Source: Macquaria australasica
Taxonomy: Eukaryota > Chordata > Actinopteri > Centrarchiformes > Percichthyidae
NCBI GenBank assembly: GCA_005408345.1
Contig: SEMN01000619.1
Coordinates: 124,001 to 188,000, forward strand
Length of the DNA stretch: 64,000 bases
Direction of reading: 5' to 3'
Made by a program: the position numbers and the translations under genes. Positions 26,599-36,055 of the stretch are shown here, one piece after another. Each line of letters begins with the position of its first letter. Position 1 is the first letter of the stretch. A model generated the notes under the pieces. The model saw nothing but the letters and a program-made list of their open reading frames with translations, was not told the origin of the DNA and made no database searches.

Positions 26599-27790
26599 TC
26601 AAGGTTGTCGAGGTTTACTTTAAGTTGTTGCACACGAACGCTATAATGTTATATATTAATATGCACAGTGCAGATCAACACTATCAGCTTCTCTATTCTG
26701 GGAGCAGATACCACTTAATTGGTACCTCATGAGTGATAATGTTTCACTAATCCCATGAGACTGTCTCTCGCATGTCTGTACTGTATGTATGGGCATTTTC
26801 TAGAGAAAAAGAAAATAGAGGGAGACCGATCAGAGGTTCAGCGCACATCATAAACCTCTCCTATTTTCATGCAAACAAGGTTCACTAATCCATTACTGTA
26901 AATCAGCGATTTCCCTCTGAGCCCCACCACAACACATCCATATAAGGAAGAACATTTCCCAGAATCATATTTACATTTACATTTCAATGAAATGTTGCAC
27001 ATTTTTGTACATATAAACGATTTAAAGAGTGGGGACTCCCCCCAATGAGGGCTAAACTCGCTTAATCTACTTATTTTATTGAAAAAGACATTTCTTTTTC
27101 TTTTCTCTTCATTTTAAGTAGATGGTCCTTGCACCCATTCACTTTTGATGATTAATTCAAAGCGGGGAGGCAGATTAAGCATTTCAAAGTATGTAACAAG
27201 GCAGAAGACAGAGAGGAACAAGATAAAAGCGCCAAGAGAAAGAGGGATCAGAAACAGGACGAGCTGAGAGAGAGAAAATGATACAGACGGGGAAATTGAA
27301 AGACTGCAGCTTCTGTTTCTCCAGTCTGTTAGTTCTGTGTCTTTGTAGGCTCTCTCCTGGGAAACAGGGGATATAACCCTCTAAAGTCTCCCCGTTTCAT
27401 GTAGGGTCAAGATCTTTTTGATCAGGGGTGACTGGGGATAAAAGCACAAGAGGGGGGAGAGGGAGAAAAGTAGGCAAGGGCAAAACTGAGGAGAGAAGAA
27501 TAGAGGATGAGTGACAGAAGATGGGGTTCAAGGGAAAGAGGAGGGGGCTGGTGTCTGAGTTTGATGGGAAGATGAGGTGGACAGACACGGATTTCACGCT
27601 GTCTGCATCGCCGCCGAGCTGGAGGGGGAACTTCAGAGGAGCAGTTATAGGAAGGATGTTTCTCAATCATCATCCTCAAGAGCAAGTGTGCCAAAGTTTA
27701 TTGCGGCATAGTTTCATGAGTCGAGAAAAAAAAAAAAGGCAAGACTGAGAAGGTTTCATATGGCAAGAAAAACAAGTGTCAGCAGTTGTT

Positions 27791-27791
<1 letters not shown>

Positions 27792-27833
<42 letters not shown>

Positions 27834-28004
27834 CTGTCGAGGACACACACACGACATGGCAGACACAGAGCGTTGCGTCCATATTGACTCTCGCAGAGGG
27901 AGGGCTCTTCATCATAAGCTTGCTATTGATTACAGAGACTATGAGATGCATGGACGACATCGGATACTGCAGCCATATGTCCACATCAAATCACTGTGAC
28001 CGTG

Positions 28005-28033
<29 letters not shown>
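27792..28033. repeat. (TG)n ... (CA)n inverted pair upstream of mycl
   Basis: About 20 TG units at 27792-27830 and about 14 CA units at 28005-28033, separated by about 175 bp. They are complementary and lie about 300-550 bp upstream of the presumed mycl transcription start. Confidence 0.9.
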
Positions 28034-28037
<4 letters not shown>

Positions 28038-28249
28038 CCAGTCACTGCTCCCTGTTGTAGAAGACACCCTTCCAAATTATGAAGCATGATGATTACACAC
28101 AGGTGCTCATGCATTTGCACAAGTGTGTTTACGCTCACACACACACAGGTTGTTATTATGTTTGCATAATTATTGCAAAAGCAGAACAGTGTCATGTTAT
28201 GAAATCGGTGTCATATAACCCTCTGCCCTCATAACATCCCCTCTGCAGC

Positions 28250-28350
28250 GCATCATGCGTGTTTTGCGCGCACTGCACCTTTAAACGGCAGGCGTGGCTC
28301 TCCTACTACGACCCGCCTTTTATGCATAATAGCCAACTCTCCTTCCCCCG
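28250..28350 (+). promoter_or_regulatory. mycl: mycl promoter region
   Basis: In order: TTTTGCGCGC (28262-28271, E2F-like), CAGGCGTGGCTC (about 28289-28300, KLF/GC-box-like) and TTTTATGCATAAT (28318-28330, TATA-like or octamer-like) about 30 bp before a plausible start near 28350. The block is G+C and CpG richer than the upstream DNA. The start is inferred from the splice-defined first exon and the position of the TATA-like element; no transcript data were available. Confidence 0.5.
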
Positions 28351-28611
28351 GATCATATAGTGCAGTAGTCGGCAAAGAAAAGTGACCACAGCCGAAGCCC
28401 ATCCAGCCCTGTGAGCGGTGGGACTGCGGCCAAACGGACTCATTTACCTCAGCGACTGTTTACAACCTGAATCAGCGGGAGAGCTCACATTTTGAAGCAG
28501 ATTATACGCAAGGAATCATTGTGGCTGCTGCTTTTTTTTTTTTTTTGGACACTTAAATTGCGCACGGCGGATCTATGAAGACGCAGGCAGGTTTTTCACT
28601 CTCAACACCAG
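28350..28611 (+). other. mycl: mycl exon 1 (5'UTR)
   Basis: The non-coding first exon ends at 28611 with CACCAG|GTAAAA, a good 5' splice site. The 5' boundary is approximate. It contains a T15-16 tract near 28531 and a single AUG at 28575 that opens an 18-codon upstream ORF (described separately). The arrangement of one 5'UTR exon followed by two coding exons is the standard MYC-family gene structure. Confidence 0.65.
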
Positions 28612-29461
28612 GTAAAACTCTTCTTTTAGTCTCCAATAACTTCCTTTGAGGATGTTAACACACAGGCGCAGGGATAGAGGTTGTCGGATAATAAATGAGC
28701 CGCTTGGAAGTTTTGGGTGTGCAGCTTTCCAGCGCGTCTGCTGCTTAATTAACTGATCGGCGCTCTTTTAGTCGCAGCTGAATTCTTTGAGCTTGATAGG
28801 GAGTCGCTGAACCGAGGAGGAGTCGGATAATACTTTACATACGACTCCCCGGTCTGACCAGGTTCATTGACAGGCAGGACGGCTACCGGTCTACCTAATT
28901 AATCTATTACAATCTAATTTAATCACTATCTTCTGCCGAGCAGTCAGCAGAAAATGGAAGCCCAAACCACCCTCCCCTCTCTCTCTGTCACAGTATACTA
29001 CTAAAACACTGTTATGTAATGAAACTCTGTTGCGAAACTCGAACTTCTCAGCAGCAACACTATGTAGTTTAACTTTAACTTTGCGGCATTTAAGCATATG
29101 ATAGTTTTGTATTTATGCCTGAATAAACACCATAGTGTGTTTTCAGTGTGTCTCTCACCTTTATACGGACTCTTGTAATCTTAATTGGCACCATGTTCTG
29201 ATACAGGTACTTAGTTTATCCGCTACAGCTCTGTGGATGTTTTTCTCTGAAAACTAGGACAATATTTTGCTGTAACAAACAATATAATTAAAACTGCAGG
29301 ATGCATCCGAAATAGCTGCATTTTGCGTGGCCACAAAATCAACCCCCCCCCGAGGGCAACATGTCTGCGGACAGGGCTGTGATTATTTTGATGAGAATGA
29401 GGCTCAGTTCTGATACAACTGTTGGCTCTCTCTCCCTGCAGACGGAGGGAACAGGGAGTGA
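28575..29461 (+). CDS. Spliced upstream ORF in mycl mRNA (18 codons)
   Basis: AUG at 28575, 12 codons plus one base in exon 1, then, after splicing to 29442, six more codons and TGA at 29459-29461. The stop lies 24 nt before the mycl start codon. The AUG has a weak context (T at -3, A at +4), so it would tune scanning rather than block it. It is the only AUG in the proposed 5' leader. Translation is inference. Confidence 0.4.
28612..29441 (+). other. mycl: mycl intron 1
   Basis: 830 bp, GT-AG, with acceptor CTCTCTCCCTGCAG. Nothing else is recognisable except a C8-9 run at about 29343-29351. In mammals intron 1 of MYCL can be retained; nothing here speaks for or against that. Confidence 0.75.
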
Positions 29462-30119
29462 TTCACCCCACTACCTGCAGCCCCGATGCCGGGCATTAGC
29501 TCCACCGCGCCTCGTTATGAAAACTGGGACATGGACCACCTCGACCACTACCAACATTATTTCTACGACGACCACCACGACCCGGACGAGGATTTCTTCA
29601 AGTCCACAGCGCCCAGCGAGGACATATGGAAGAAATTCGAACTGGTACCGACCCCGCCCATGTCCCCTATCCGGGCTGTAGAAGGGTCGGGCAGGGTCGG
29701 GCTGCTGTGCCCGTCTCTGGGGGACAAGCTGGAGTGGGTCTCTCAGTTCTTAGGGCAGGAGGACGAACAGCAGCAGGACCTGCCCTGCAAGCTGACAACG
29801 GCCAATGACTCCTTCGGGAACCTGAGCTCCATCATCATCCAGGACTGCATGTGGAGCGGCTTCTCGGCCGGACAGCAGCTGGAGAGAGTTGTAGGGGAGC
29901 GCTGCGCCTCCTGTCCCGGGACGGGGACCGCTGCTAAAGTCGCAGCCGCGTCTGCCGTTACATCCCCGGGGAGGGCGCAGAGTGCCCCCGCCGACGCGTC
30001 GGCCCTCAGCGGACTAGCAGCGGACTGTGTAGACCCAGCTGCGGTGCTCACTTTCCCGTTAAACGGTGGATGCAAGAAACAAGTGTCCTCTGGTTCCGAG
30101 TCTCACACCGACTCATCAG
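29442..30119 (+). CDS. mycl: mycl exon 2 (coding from 29486)
   Basis: Acceptor TCTCCCTGCAG at 29441, donor TCATCAG|GTCAGT at 30119/30120. It encodes residues 1-211 plus one base: N-terminus, MYC box I and MYC box II. The start Met1 at 29486 has a poor context (C at -3, C at +4). Met16 at 29531 has G at -3 and G at +4 and sits where mammalian L-Myc begins, just before the conserved YQHYFYD. Confidence 0.93.
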
Positions 30120-32622
30120 GTCAGTAACAGATGGGACTTTTCTGACATGTTACTAGCTCTTCTTTGACTTGTTTGTCTGTGGTGAAGCTTTATGGTTATT
30201 TGTAGGTTATACGTCTGATCCATAGGTATTTAGTGACCATAATCCCACTTTATGGTAGTTTTCTCATGCTATTTCAATAATATTCCTTTAATTTTCCAAA
30301 ATATCTGCTTTGTAGTTCCTCTCTATTTGCCTGTCCACATGAATTATATTCAAGTATTTTTTTTTACAAGGGTGACTAAGGGTTAATTGGACCTTTCATT
30401 CTCTCATTATATTTAGTTAATGTTTTGCTTTGATTAGCCATTATCTGGCAATAAGGGTTAGCATGACACATGACTGCATTGCGTTACCTTGGTGCATGCA
30501 ACACATGCTTCAAGCCCAGAGAGCGACACGCCCATTGAAACATCTGCTGCTTGGCCGGGCTCCAGCAAACCAGCTGCTCCCTCTGTCTGTTCCTCCAGTC
30601 TAACAATATTCTCTCCTGCACTCCCTGCCTCAAATTAGACATGAATTCAATAAGAGGACTCATTATTATTATTATTGGACCTTTTATGTAACAAGGAGGG
30701 AAGGAGGGGAGGGAAGGAAAATCCAACCCTCTTTTTAGTTATGTCTAGCCAAAATCTTCCCTGACTCCAGATCTCATTTTTTTTCCCCCATTTCCACTCT
30801 GTGAACCCATATGATTGAGATTGGTATGTGGGCTGCCATGTGATGTTGAGCTTGGACCATGCATAATGGTGTGTGGAATGTCACAAAGCGAACTTGTTGC
30901 TGCATTCCTCCACTCAACAGGCTGCAGTGCCAATTGTGTCAGTGGGTGGATTTGGTGCGAGCCAGCCTGGGCTGTGAATAGAGCGGGATTAGCCATTCAA
31001 GAGGTCGGCTGGGCCTGCAGAATTCTTTGACATGGGTTTGAGGCAGTATTTTACACCGTTTCAGGGGATAATGTGTTCTCAAAGAAGAGGAGAATGAGCA
31101 ATCATAGGAAATAAATGTGTGCTTAGGCTCCAATAAAGGGTAATTATAGGGCTACTTGAGGAAATTCATTCTATATGCCTTGTAATATGAGATGCCATCT
31201 TTTGGCATATGAATTCTGTTGTAAATAATAGGCAGGCACCCCTCCCACCAAAGCTCTGTGTCCGTCCCCTCTTTACTGTGTTATTCATATAGAGATTACT
31301 ACTTTTTGAGCAGTCAAATGCACAGAGTTGCAATTACTTTAAAAGTGTGTTTCAATTTAAAAGAGCATCGAAAATCTCCCAAGAGTCTAGTCAGTTGGCG
31401 GGAATGAAGTCGATAAGACCTTTACTCATCTAATACCCCGTTTCCACTCAAGTAAATAGAGCAGCAAATGGTTTTAAATGTGCGCAGCGTTGAGTATTAG
31501 TTTTCATTTGAACAAGTCAAAGAGTTGCTGATTTGCACCTGAGTGCTTCTTAACCTAACCTTGTCTCTGCCTTGCATCCTCACTCCAGGAACTCAGTGAA
31601 TCATCACTGTGAGAGAGTGTATTCTGTAGCGTGTGTGAGATCATGTAGGTTCATGAAGCTCATTTTTACAGAAGCGCTTAATTGGTTTAAGGAGGCAGGA
31701 GTCTGGGGCGGTGTGTCCACTGAGGTGGCTCCTTTTTAACGTGACTCATATTTCCAACTTAAGCTGTCACCTGCAGTCATTAGCAGGTATTTTGCACAAT
31801 CAAACGCACCATTTAATACCTTCTCTCTTGCCCTTTTCAGATGATGAAGATGACAAAGATGAGGATGAAGAGGAGATTGATGTGGTGACGGTGGAGCACA
31901 AGCAGCAACGCAAACCTCGTCGGCTGGTCAACAATCGCAAACCAGTGACCATAACGGTGCGAGCCGATCCCCTCGACCCCAGCATGAAGCGTTTCCACAT
32001 TTCCATCCACCAGCAGCAGCACAACTATGCTGCGCCCTCTCCGGACACGCTCCCTACGCCGACTGAGCCGCCTCGGAAGAGGGTCCGACAGGAGGCCTCC
32101 ACCCAGGCCACCCAGCCGCACCAGAACTCGCATTACCACCAGCCCCGGCCCGGCCACGCCCCTTTGAACTTGGACAGCAGGAAGTCTCATGTCACCGTGG
32201 CCGGAGTCCGGTCAGAGTCCCCCAATCCCAGGGCCTCCTCTCCAACCTGCTCCACATCCCCTTCGTCTCCTCCCTCCTCCTCTTCCTCCTCATCCTCCCA
32301 TCCCCACAGCTCTCCCTCAAAGCCCCACTTCTTCTCCAGCCCCCAGTCCTCCGACTGCGAGGACACGGACAAACGCAAGGCGCACAACTTCCTCGAGCGC
32401 AAGCGGAGGAACGACCTGCGCTCACGTTTCCTGTCGCTGCGGGACGAGATCCCGGGCTTAGCGGACTGCCCCAAGACGCCGAAGGTGGCGATCCTGACGC
32501 GAGCCACGGAGTACCTGCAGCAGCTGCACGCCAGGGAGAGGCAGAAGGCTCAGGAGAGGAAGCAGCTGAAAGCCAAGCAGCTGCAGCTGCTGCAGAGGCT
32601 GGCCCAGCTCAAACGATCCTGA
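29486..32622 (+). CDS. mycl: L-Myc proto-oncogene protein (bHLH-leucine zipper), two coding exons
   Basis: Coding segments 29486-30119 and 31841-32622 join in phase 1 (codon 212, Asp) to give 471 aa. MYC box I, EDIWKKFELVPTPPMSP, is at residues 45-61, with Thr56/Ser60 matching the GSK3/FBXW7 phosphodegron of MYC. MYC box II, SSIIIQDCMWSGFS, is at about 114-127. An acidic block is at 212-224, then the L-Myc-specific RKPVTITVRADPLDP (244-258) and FHISIHQQQHNYAA (263-276), a Ser-rich linker (350-374), the bHLH (about 389-439, KRKAHNFLERKRRNDLRSRF) and a leucine zipper to the C-terminus. L-Myc heterodimerises with MAX and binds E-boxes in the nucleus. The protein is about 100 aa longer than human MYCL, mostly in linkers. 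Downstream of it, in the same direction, is trit1. Whether this is the mycla or myclb paralogue cannot be settled here. Confidence 0.95.
30120..31840 (+). other. mycl: mycl intron 2
   Basis: 1,721 bp, GT-AG, phase 1. Acceptor TCTCTTGCCCTTTTCAG. It contains a short (ATT)n tract near 30661-30676 and otherwise unique sequence. Confidence 0.9.
31841..32622 (+). CDS. mycl: mycl exon 3, coding part
   Basis: Encodes residues 212-471 and ends at TGA (32620-32622). It carries the acidic region, the L-Myc-specific block, the Ser/Pro-rich linker, bHLH and zipper. The zipper segment is rich in Gln and Leu (KQLQLLQRLAQL). The Ser tract is encoded by TCC/TCT repeats near 32265-32300 and is likely to vary in length by slippage. 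Confidence 0.95.
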
Positions 32623-34140
32623 GCGTCGGGGTCTGCCGTCACCTCACACGTACACTCACAGAACTGAGCGGGACTACATGAAGGAGAATAGACACTAATG
32701 TTCACTTTGAATTGGTCACGTTGGAATAGTGCGGGTTGATTTCTTTTTGGCTTTTCTATTTTTGTGGTTTGCACATTAGCTTTCTGAGTGATTGACAAGG
32801 CCGTAAGCCAGTCAGGACAGCAAGCTAGGGACTGATCTTAAGGGGCATCTTACGGGCAGATTAATATGTCCATGGTTACTCAATAATGGATTGTCAAACT
32901 GTTATATTTCCCCTCGCTAAAAATGTTCCAAACTGTCGCTTGCTACAGGAAGGCTTGTTGTGAATGCAGCAGCTTCTAGTTGATAAACTGCTACCACTGT
33001 GCTGTTTAACTGCTGCATGGTGTGGTCAGACATCTTGATTGTGATGGGGCTTGGTGTGCTTGCACAGCAGTGATGTCTCCTCTTTCTATCTGTCATCAGT
33101 CTAAAGGGCCCCCTGAAGTTTCTCTGTAGAGTCTCCTTCAAATTTCAGCTTCTTTACAGTCCCCTGCTCCATAGCGCTCTGCATGCAACTTGTACATTTT
33201 GTTAACAAGTTGTGACTCTTGCTCTGTGTCCTTTCTTTTCTCTCATTCTCCATAGTGCCTAACCTCTTCTTCTTATTCACACTTTTTCCTTGTCAGCGGT
33301 TGAAGTTTCTAGCTTTGTGCTTGCTGATAATGGGGAATGCAGGGGGCTGTAGTGGGACTGCACTGAGCCATACAACAATAATGTGACAACTGGAAGGATA
33401 CAAAATGTTCTGCACCTATTGAATAGCTCAGGTTAAGTCCTAACTTGTGTGCCTGCAGGTTTCCATTCATAACTTCAGTGTTTTTTTCTTCTTGCATCAT
33501 GGATGTTTCGACAGCAGCACCATGCACACAGTAACAGCCTGTTCTTGTAGCATTATTTGGAGAAAATTAGAGAATATGTTGCCATGCAGGCATTGTTTGA
33601 GATTGATCCTATTTTCATTCAGCATCTGCAAAAACATTAGATGTTTACCAAGATTTCACTCTGTCTTTATTATTGTTGTGCCATGGAGACCAGCCAAAAG
33701 GTGAATGTTCAAATTATCAACCGAAAGAAACTCTTGGAGAATGGCTTAAGTTGAATCTATGTTTAAGCAACATGAAAAATGCCAATTTTTGCTTGGAGAT
33801 GAAGCCCACAGAGTTCCAACTGTACATTTCTTTCATCTTGCTGTCTGATATGTTTGTAAATGTTTTTTTTTTTTTGCATTTGATGTAATGCCTATGGAAG
33901 CCTTTCAATGTACATAGGCTATCCTGTTGGATGTTATGTATATAGTACCCTTACTGTACAGTCCCTTCCAAACCAAAACCAGAGCTGTCTACTATACTCA
34001 TTCAAGTTTTTGTTTGGCCCTGCATCCTAAACTGGGGCCAAGCTTGCTGGCTTTTCAAAAATAACTCAAAGCTTCTATTTTTGTTAATAAAATGATTATG
34101 AAAAAAAAGTCAAAATAAAACACTTACTGAACATTGATCA
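32623..34140 (+). other. mycl: mycl 3'UTR
   Basis: AT-rich non-coding sequence after the stop codon with no competing exon. It contains a T12 tract at about 33863 and ends shortly after two AATAAA signals. The boundary is inferred from those signals. A further AATAAA at 35145 would allow a longer isoform. Confidence 0.65.
34086..34119 (+). terminator. mycl: mycl polyadenylation signals
   Basis: AATAAA at 34086-34091 and again at 34114-34119. They are followed near 34168-34190 by T-rich and GT-containing sequence (T14, then GT8), as expected of a downstream cleavage element. Confidence 0.6.
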
Positions 34141-35780
34141 CACTAGCCACTTTGTCACCAAATGTTGTTTTTTTTTTTTTTTGTTTTTTTTTGCAACGCC
34201 TACTTTTCTTTACCGTTAATTACCTTCTGTCTCTGGGGTTTTCTTTTATTTGTACAAGTCAGAGTTGACAAAAGTTTTATACTATATTTTCCTACCGAGT
34301 TGTGTTTCAGTGTGAGCTAATGACTGTTTTTGTTATTGTAGCTGGCAGGGCTTTATTGGTGGTGATGTGCTGAACATTGGCATGTGTGGTCTGCTTTCTC
34401 TCTGGAGTGGAAAGCACCTGAATGCTCCTGTATTCAATCCAATCACTGTAGCTGTAGCACTCTCTTAAATCTGACGTGGGTGGTGGGGACTTAAGAGGAT
34501 CTACCGATTAAACTTCTGGCTATGTGTAGCCTCTAGTGACCTTAACGTTACTGCTTTCTCTCTGCTTTGTATTTATTTATTTTTTTTGCAAGCCTGGTGC
34601 TGCCTATTGCCCCACAAGCCATGCAACAGAGAACAGCCCTGGAACTAGTACTGTAAATGATTCATTCATGACGAGTAGCATGCCCTGCTCTTACCAGCAC
34701 TCAGGAAACTCTCAAGTAGCCTGTAGCTCTTCTGATAGGGCCATTATGTGCTTGAGGAAAACACCCCCCTGCTGTAATATGCTGTATTTATAACATAACG
34801 CCAGACCCACACAGACAGAAAGAAGCCTTCCATCTTCTGAATTTGCTGTAATTTTCCCCCCTGCTAATTAATTCAGCACAAACCACCATTAGCCCTGATT
34901 TTGATTTGTTTTGTTTTCCAATAGGGTGCACCCGCAGCAATGGTTTGCCCCAATTTTCTTTTTTAAAAATTAGTTTGACTTGTGTTGGTCACTGGTCACT
35001 GCTTTTGGTACAGTCACGGTAGCAGTGGACGTCGCTTACATACTTTGGGAGTTAAACTATGGTGATTTTTGGAGCCTTGTCTCAGCACTTTGGTTTTTTC
35101 TGTACCTCATAAGCCTATATGTATGAAGAGTAGGTCAGAAAATTAATAAATTCATGGTTTGACATCATAAATGACCTGTTTGCCTTATGTGTCTCTTTCA
35201 CGCACATGCACAAGAAAAACAATTATCTAGTTATATATTTGTTATTCAGTTTGTAGCTGGATATAGCTCCACTTCAACCCAGCGTGTTATTTTGAGCTGG
35301 CTTCGAGTACTATTGAACTGCACACATTTGTTTTCCATTAAAACCACCTGTATGAGTGAACACACATCTCCCTCTCCCCAGCCACCATTTGTTCTGAGCA
35401 GTCTCCAGGGCAACCCATCCTGGCATCTTTGCCGTGGCAACAAGCATCTTTGCTCGCTGCTGCAGAGCTCCGACAGTTTCCATAGAAACAATACTAACTA
35501 TTCCGCAATCCTCCCTGTAAAGGCATTTCATAGAGATTGTAAATGTTCTCACCAATCTGACGTGTTCACAAATGCAGCAACAAGCAGAGAGGTCCGTTCA
35601 GACACCTTCCTGACTGATGATTTTTTTTTAGCTGAACTGGTTTAAATCTAGTTTAATAACAGGTAAAGCTGCAGGTGCCAATCAGAGCGTTTAATTTACA
35701 TCAGTAAGGCTAAAATGATAAAATGATTACATTTATTTAATCCTCTTAAGATGAAAGTCCCTCCACATGATTTCCCCCAT
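34141..35780 (+). other. mycl-trit1 intergenic spacer
   Basis: About 1.6 kb with no recognisable exon. It holds a possible alternative poly(A) signal at 35145-35150 and a cluster of RFX X-box-like palindromes at 35401-35489. Confidence 0.65.
35401..35489 (+). promoter_or_regulatory. Cluster of three RFX X-box-like palindromes
   Basis: GTCTCCAGGGCAAC (35401-35414), TTTGCCGTGGCAAC (35428-35441) and GTTTCCATAGAAAC (35476-35489, half-sites perfectly inverted) resemble the X-box GTTGCCATGGCAAC with 2-3 mismatches each. RFX factors bind such sites in ciliary and many other promoters. The cluster is 400-500 bp upstream of the trit1 start codon. Binding is inference. Confidence 0.45.
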
Positions 35781-35896
35781 CGACCAATGTTTCAACAGTA
35801 ACGGCTGCCTGTTGCTTGGTAACAGAGCCCGCCTCTCCTCGCTACGCCCACTGCGCAAGCGCGCAGCCGTCAGCTGGGCGCCGAGGAAGCAGCATC
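35781..35896 (+). promoter_or_regulatory. trit1: trit1 promoter and 5' leader
   Basis: CCAAT at 35784-35788, a compact X-box-like GTTGCTTGGTAAC at 35811-35823 and an NRF1-like CTGCGCAAGCGCGCAG at 35851-35866. All lie in a short CpG-rich stretch that continues into exon 1. There is no TATA box, as usual for a housekeeping gene. An NRF1-type site would suit a gene that modifies mitochondrial tRNAs. The transcription start is not determinable from sequence. Confidence 0.5.
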
Positions 35897-36055
35897 ATGG
35901 CGGCGTCCGCTCGCAGCGTGCAGTGTGTCTTGCGGAGAGCGATGGTCCCGTCGTTGGTGGTGATTCTGGGAGCTACCGGCACCGGCAAGTCCAAGCTGGC
36001 GATCGAGATCGGAAAACGGCTTCAGGGAGAAATAATCAGCGCCGACTCCATGCAG
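35897..36055 (+). CDS. trit1: trit1 exon 1
   Basis: Encodes residues 1-53, ending ...ISADSMQ before CAG|GTAGGA. Met1 at 35897 has A at -3 and G at +4; Met16 at 35942 has G at -3 and G at +4. Residues 1-15 contain Arg6, Arg13 and Arg14 and no acidic residue, consistent with a mitochondrial presequence. The P-loop follows at 25-32. It lies in CpG-rich DNA. Confidence 0.93.

Larger units (their letters stand above)
16181..28249. other. Gene-free upstream region, proximal part
   Basis: No coding exon is recognisable. The region contains three copies of dispersed repeat family B, a palindromic repeat at 17.5 kb, an RTE-like LINE 3' end at 21.97-22.21 kb, MITEs at 24.1-24.5 and 25.7-26.6 kb, and several dinucleotide arrays including 16412-16432. 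A pyrimidine-rich block at 22.79-23.08 kb gives misleading Ser/Leu/Pro-rich ORFs. Unique stretches such as 18.40-18.52 and 25.38-25.46 kb carry clustered TAAT-type homeodomain motifs and are candidates for conserved non-coding elements of mycl. Confidence 0.65.

Noticed and set aside
27031..27041. GGGGACTCCCC as an NF-kB site
   Set aside because: A single short palindrome with no supporting cluster; it could easily be chance.
35187..35645. A 152-codon ORF between mycl and trit1
   Set aside because: No recognisable domain. It overlaps the X-box cluster and the presumed regulatory spacer, and its length is not exceptional for the number of frames examined.
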